DNA of 64,000 bases from positions 203,070-267,069 of the forward strand of contig NZ_AZVB01000003.1 of the NCBI RefSeq assembly GCF_000513995.1, in the 5' to 3' direction. How positions within the stretch are numbered: position 1 is the stretch's first letter; every line of letters starts with the position of its first letter. Positions 62,293 through 64,000 of the stretch are shown here, piece after piece. The position numbers were made by a program, and so were the translations under genes. Source of the stretch: Pseudoxanthomonas sp. J35 (GTDB lineage: Bacteria > Pseudomonadota > Gammaproteobacteria > Xanthomonadales > Xanthomonadaceae). Below the pieces are notes generated by a model. That model saw only the letters and a list, made by a program, of their open reading frames with translations. It did not search any database and was not told the origin of the DNA.

Positions 62293-62668
62293 TGGTTCCT
62301 ATAAGGTCGCGGAATTCGTTTGGGATGCAGAGCCGATTCAAGAGCGCGAGATAGAGCAGACAATCGAGTTGTTCGTTGCTTGGGGGAAAGCGCGTGCGGC
62401 CGAAGTGAAGCGCGAGTTCTCCGACGAGCAACTGGAGAACGCAATACTTTCGCGTCTTGCTAGGCCGGAGTTTGCATCAGTCTTCACTAGTGCTGCTGAG
62501 GATAAGTCGACGCGTCTTCGTAGGATGCTCGGGATGGCGGCATTGGAAGTCTCGCCACGAGACGACGTTTACCTCGACTACCTTGTGGCTCACACTTCTT
62601 GTTGGACGCCGCTACCAAAGCTCCTGAAGTTTTCGACACTATCTCCCAAATATCCTACGGTTCACTAA
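62293..62668 (+). CDS. Lower-GC ORF of unknown origin
   Basis: The frame is open from 62249 but no ATG is in the likely coding part; the usable protein begins around YKVAEFVWDAEPIQEREIEQ. It is clearly poorer in GC than the rest of the window (about half A/T by eye) and has no matches I recognise. It contains a conserved-looking middle (SDEQLENAILSRLARPEFAS) and ends SPKYPTVH. Probably a transferred gene or a remnant: its 5' end is fused to the nrdJ terminator and the next gene is also truncated. The coordinate is approximate. Confidence 0.45.
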
Positions 62669-62680
62669 TCGCTGACGCTG

Positions 62681-63315
62681 TTGCGGGCCTTGCAGTGCCC
62701 CCGGGTCAACTTCGCCGCCTCCACCGCCGACAAGGAGTTTCTCGCGGTGTGCCGGGGCAGCAACGGCGTCTATCCGCTGGGCTACGTGCCGCACAACTGG
62801 CACTTCGCCACGATGACCACCGGGCTGACCGGCTCGCGCACGCTGGCGATGCAGGCGGCCGTGCAGACCGCCGCGCGCGCCGACCGCGAGGTGATGGGCG
62901 AGGCGCCGATGCAGTTCATGCAGCAGTTCGTGGTCGCGCCGGTGTACGCCCGACGTCCGCTTCGGCGACTGGGACGCGATCCTCGCCGCCGATGCGCCAC
63001 CGGCGGCGCTGCCGTATCCGACGGCGATCCACCACTTCGCACGCGGCATGGCCCAGGTGCGCAAGAGCGCGCTGGAGGAGGCCGCGCGCGAGGCCGGGGC
63101 GCTGCGCGCGATCGCCGCCGACCCGGCGATGGCGGAGGTCAGTTTCTTCGACATCAACAATGCCGGCGCGGTACTGAAGGTCGCCGAGGCGCTGCTGCGC
63201 GGCGAACTGCTGCTGGCGCAGGACAGGATCGCCGAAGGGCTGGCCGTGTTGCGCGAGGCCGCCGCTGCCGAGGACGCGCTGGCCTACAACGAACCGGCCG
63301 ACTGGCCGCTGCCGG
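62681..63315 (+). pseudogene. Truncated, frameshifted TPR-like protein gene
   Basis: A fragment of a longer protein. Reading starts in one frame (FAASTADKEFLAVCRGSNGV, HNWHFATMTTGL) and changes near 62950-62960 to another (VRFGDWDAILAADAPPAALP, HHFARGMAQVRKSALEEAAR, EDALAYNEPADWPLPV). It lacks the 5' part and the C-terminal TPRs; the 3' end is cut by an IS at 63316. The HFARG and EDALxYNEP blocks occur in TPR proteins of actinobacteria and proteobacteria. High GC, so native or old; it is a dead gene. Confidence 0.65.
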
Positions 63316-63649
63316 TGTGTAATGACCCAGTGATTTCCTGCTCAGGTGTTACCTTGGAGAAGGAGCACAGATGAGCGCGGTAATGGAAGAGGAAATCAAG
63401 CGTTGGACGGCCCGGCGCAAGTCGGCGCTGGTGCTGGAGATCATCCAGGGCAAGACGACAGTGGCCGAGGCCAGCCGGCAGTTCGATATCCCGCCCTCGG
63501 AGATCGAGAGCTGGGTGGAGGACGGCAAGCGGGGTATGGAGAACGCCCTGCGAGCCAAGCCGGAGGACGTGCGCGAGCAGTACGAGCGGCAGCTCAAGGA
63601 CCTGCAGGAAGCCTACGGCGAGGCGATGCTGGAGTTGCGCGCGCGAAAA
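63316..63649 (+). mobile_element. IS3-like element, left part with orfA
   Basis: The element appears to begin at TGTAATGACCCAGTGATTTC (about 63316), directly after the interrupted TPR gene, and runs until the ISL3-type sequence begins near 63650. Only orfA is present. The other end and orfB are not in the window or lost. Confidence 0.55.
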
Positions 63650-63706
63650 AAATTGGTTCATCTCCCAACTCCGGGGAAGGCCGCCCGGATCTTGAGGAAG
63701 AAGTAG
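63371..63706 (+). pseudogene. Transposase OrfA (IS3-like/DUF1153), C-terminally fused
   Basis: About 92 residues of a helix-turn-helix OrfA (EEEIKRWTARRKSALVLEII, TVAEASRQFDIPPSEIESWV, LEAYGEAMLELRARKK-type end). After RARKK the frame runs into the neighbouring ISL3 element (LVHLPTPGKAARILRKK), so the protein is truncated. OrfA normally binds the inverted repeats and frameshifts into OrfB, which is missing. Confidence 0.7.
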
Positions 63707-64000
63707 GCGTCATCGCGGAAGCCGTAGGCCAATCGCTTGATGACCTTGATCTTGTTGTTGATGCCCTCGACCAGGTTGGTGCCCAGCGGCCACCGGCAGT
63801 GGGCCAGGATGCCGGGCAGGTAGGGCTCCAGGCGCCGGACGAAGATCTTCAGCGGCTCCAGCCCGCTGCGCAGGGCCCGGCGCTTCCACTGCTTCCAGGC
63901 GCGTAACGCCCAGGCGCGGCTGCGATATCGCCACAACTGTTTGAGGTCGTCCTTGAGCAGGTAGACGGTGAGCAAGGCGCGGTTGGCTGCCAGCAGTTCG
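63650..64000 (-). mobile_element. ISL3-family element, right part
   Basis: The IS is inserted in the IS3-like orfA near 63650 (break AAAAAAATTGG). Its transposase gene runs on the minus strand toward the window end. The left end and target duplication lie outside the window. Confidence 0.6.
63658..64000 (-). CDS. ISL3 family transposase, C-terminal part
   Basis: The visible 114 or so residues carry the conserved end of DDE_Tnp_ISL3: LLKDDLKQLWRYRSRAWALR, LEPLKIFVRRLEPYLPGILA, the catalytic Glu block LGTNLVEGINNKIKVIKRLA and YGFRDDAYFFLKIRAAFPG. The catalytic Asps lie outside the window, so the protein is partial here only because of the window edge. Cut-and-paste transposition. Confidence 0.85.
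   Translation of the reverse strand, partial: ELLAANRALLTVYLLKDDLKQLWRYRSRAWALRAWKQWKRRALRSGLEPLKIFVRRLEPYLPGILAHCRWPLGTNLVEGINNKIKVIKRLAYGFRDDAYFFLKIRAAFPGVGR

Overview
The window is very GC-rich (I estimate about 70% by eye), with codon choice pushed strongly to G/C at third positions. Gene content points to a gammaproteobacterium of the Xanthomonadaceae/Lysobacteraceae type: FabV enoyl reductase, a split class II ribonucleotide reductase (nrdJa/nrdJb), a YqjD/YqjE-type membrane operon, GH9 and trehalase sugar genes, and many short GTAG-headed palindromes like the SMAG repeats of Stenotrophomonas. The species cannot be fixed from sequence alone. No rRNA, tRNA or CRISPR array was seen.

Layout. 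0-9.5 kb: an excalibur-domain protein cut by the window edge, a glutathione transferase, a universal stress protein under a perfect FNR/ANR-type box, a nucleoside deoxyribosyltransferase-like enzyme, a CadC-like regulator with TPRs coupled to a 72-aa protein, a COG2521-like methyltransferase and a TPR lipoprotein-sized secreted protein. 9.8-17.5 kb: a CHASE-PAS-GGDEF-EAL protein, then a sugar block with a GH9 enzyme behind a LacI-type operator and a frameshifted periplasmic trehalase coupled to a second GST. 17.7-37 kb: housekeeping and stress genes (acpH, Nei/Fpg glycosylase, MFS exporter, fabV, yaeQ, HI0933-type flavoprotein, msrB, DUF3016, yedA, rarD) and two two-component systems (PAS kinase plus receiver protein; LytS/LytR type).

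37.0-38.0 kb is a roughly 950-bp gene-free stretch packed with repeats. It holds the most unusual signal of the window: two inverted copies of an approximately 150-nt element whose primary sequences differ but whose stems are kept by compensatory changes, as expected of a structured RNA. 38-46.4 kb: a MacAB-like tripartite efflux operon on the minus strand, divergent from an ABC-2 exporter operon that carries its own DesK/NarL-type two-component pair; two overlapping palindromes lie in the shared promoter region. 46.6-54.9 kb: a CHASE3-GAF-GGDEF cyclase, an M17 aminopeptidase and HAD hydrolase pair, an AI-2E family protein, the yqjDEK-like operon and a Do-type protease.

55-58 kb: an autotransporter-like lipoprotein and a divergent CadC-like regulator, both carrying apparent single-base indels. 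58.2-62.3 kb: nrdJa with a clear sigma-70 promoter and an NrdR box, a histone H1/AlgP-like lysine-alanine protein, and nrdJb, which ends in an intrinsic terminator. 62.3-64 kb is a small mosaic region: a lower-GC ORF, a decayed TPR gene, an IS3-like orfA and an ISL3-family transposase that runs off the window.

Several frameshifts (trehalase, autotransporter twice, second CadC-like gene, decayed TPR gene) sit in or beside short G/C runs. They may be real gene decay or base-call deletions in the assembly; the sequence cannot decide between these.
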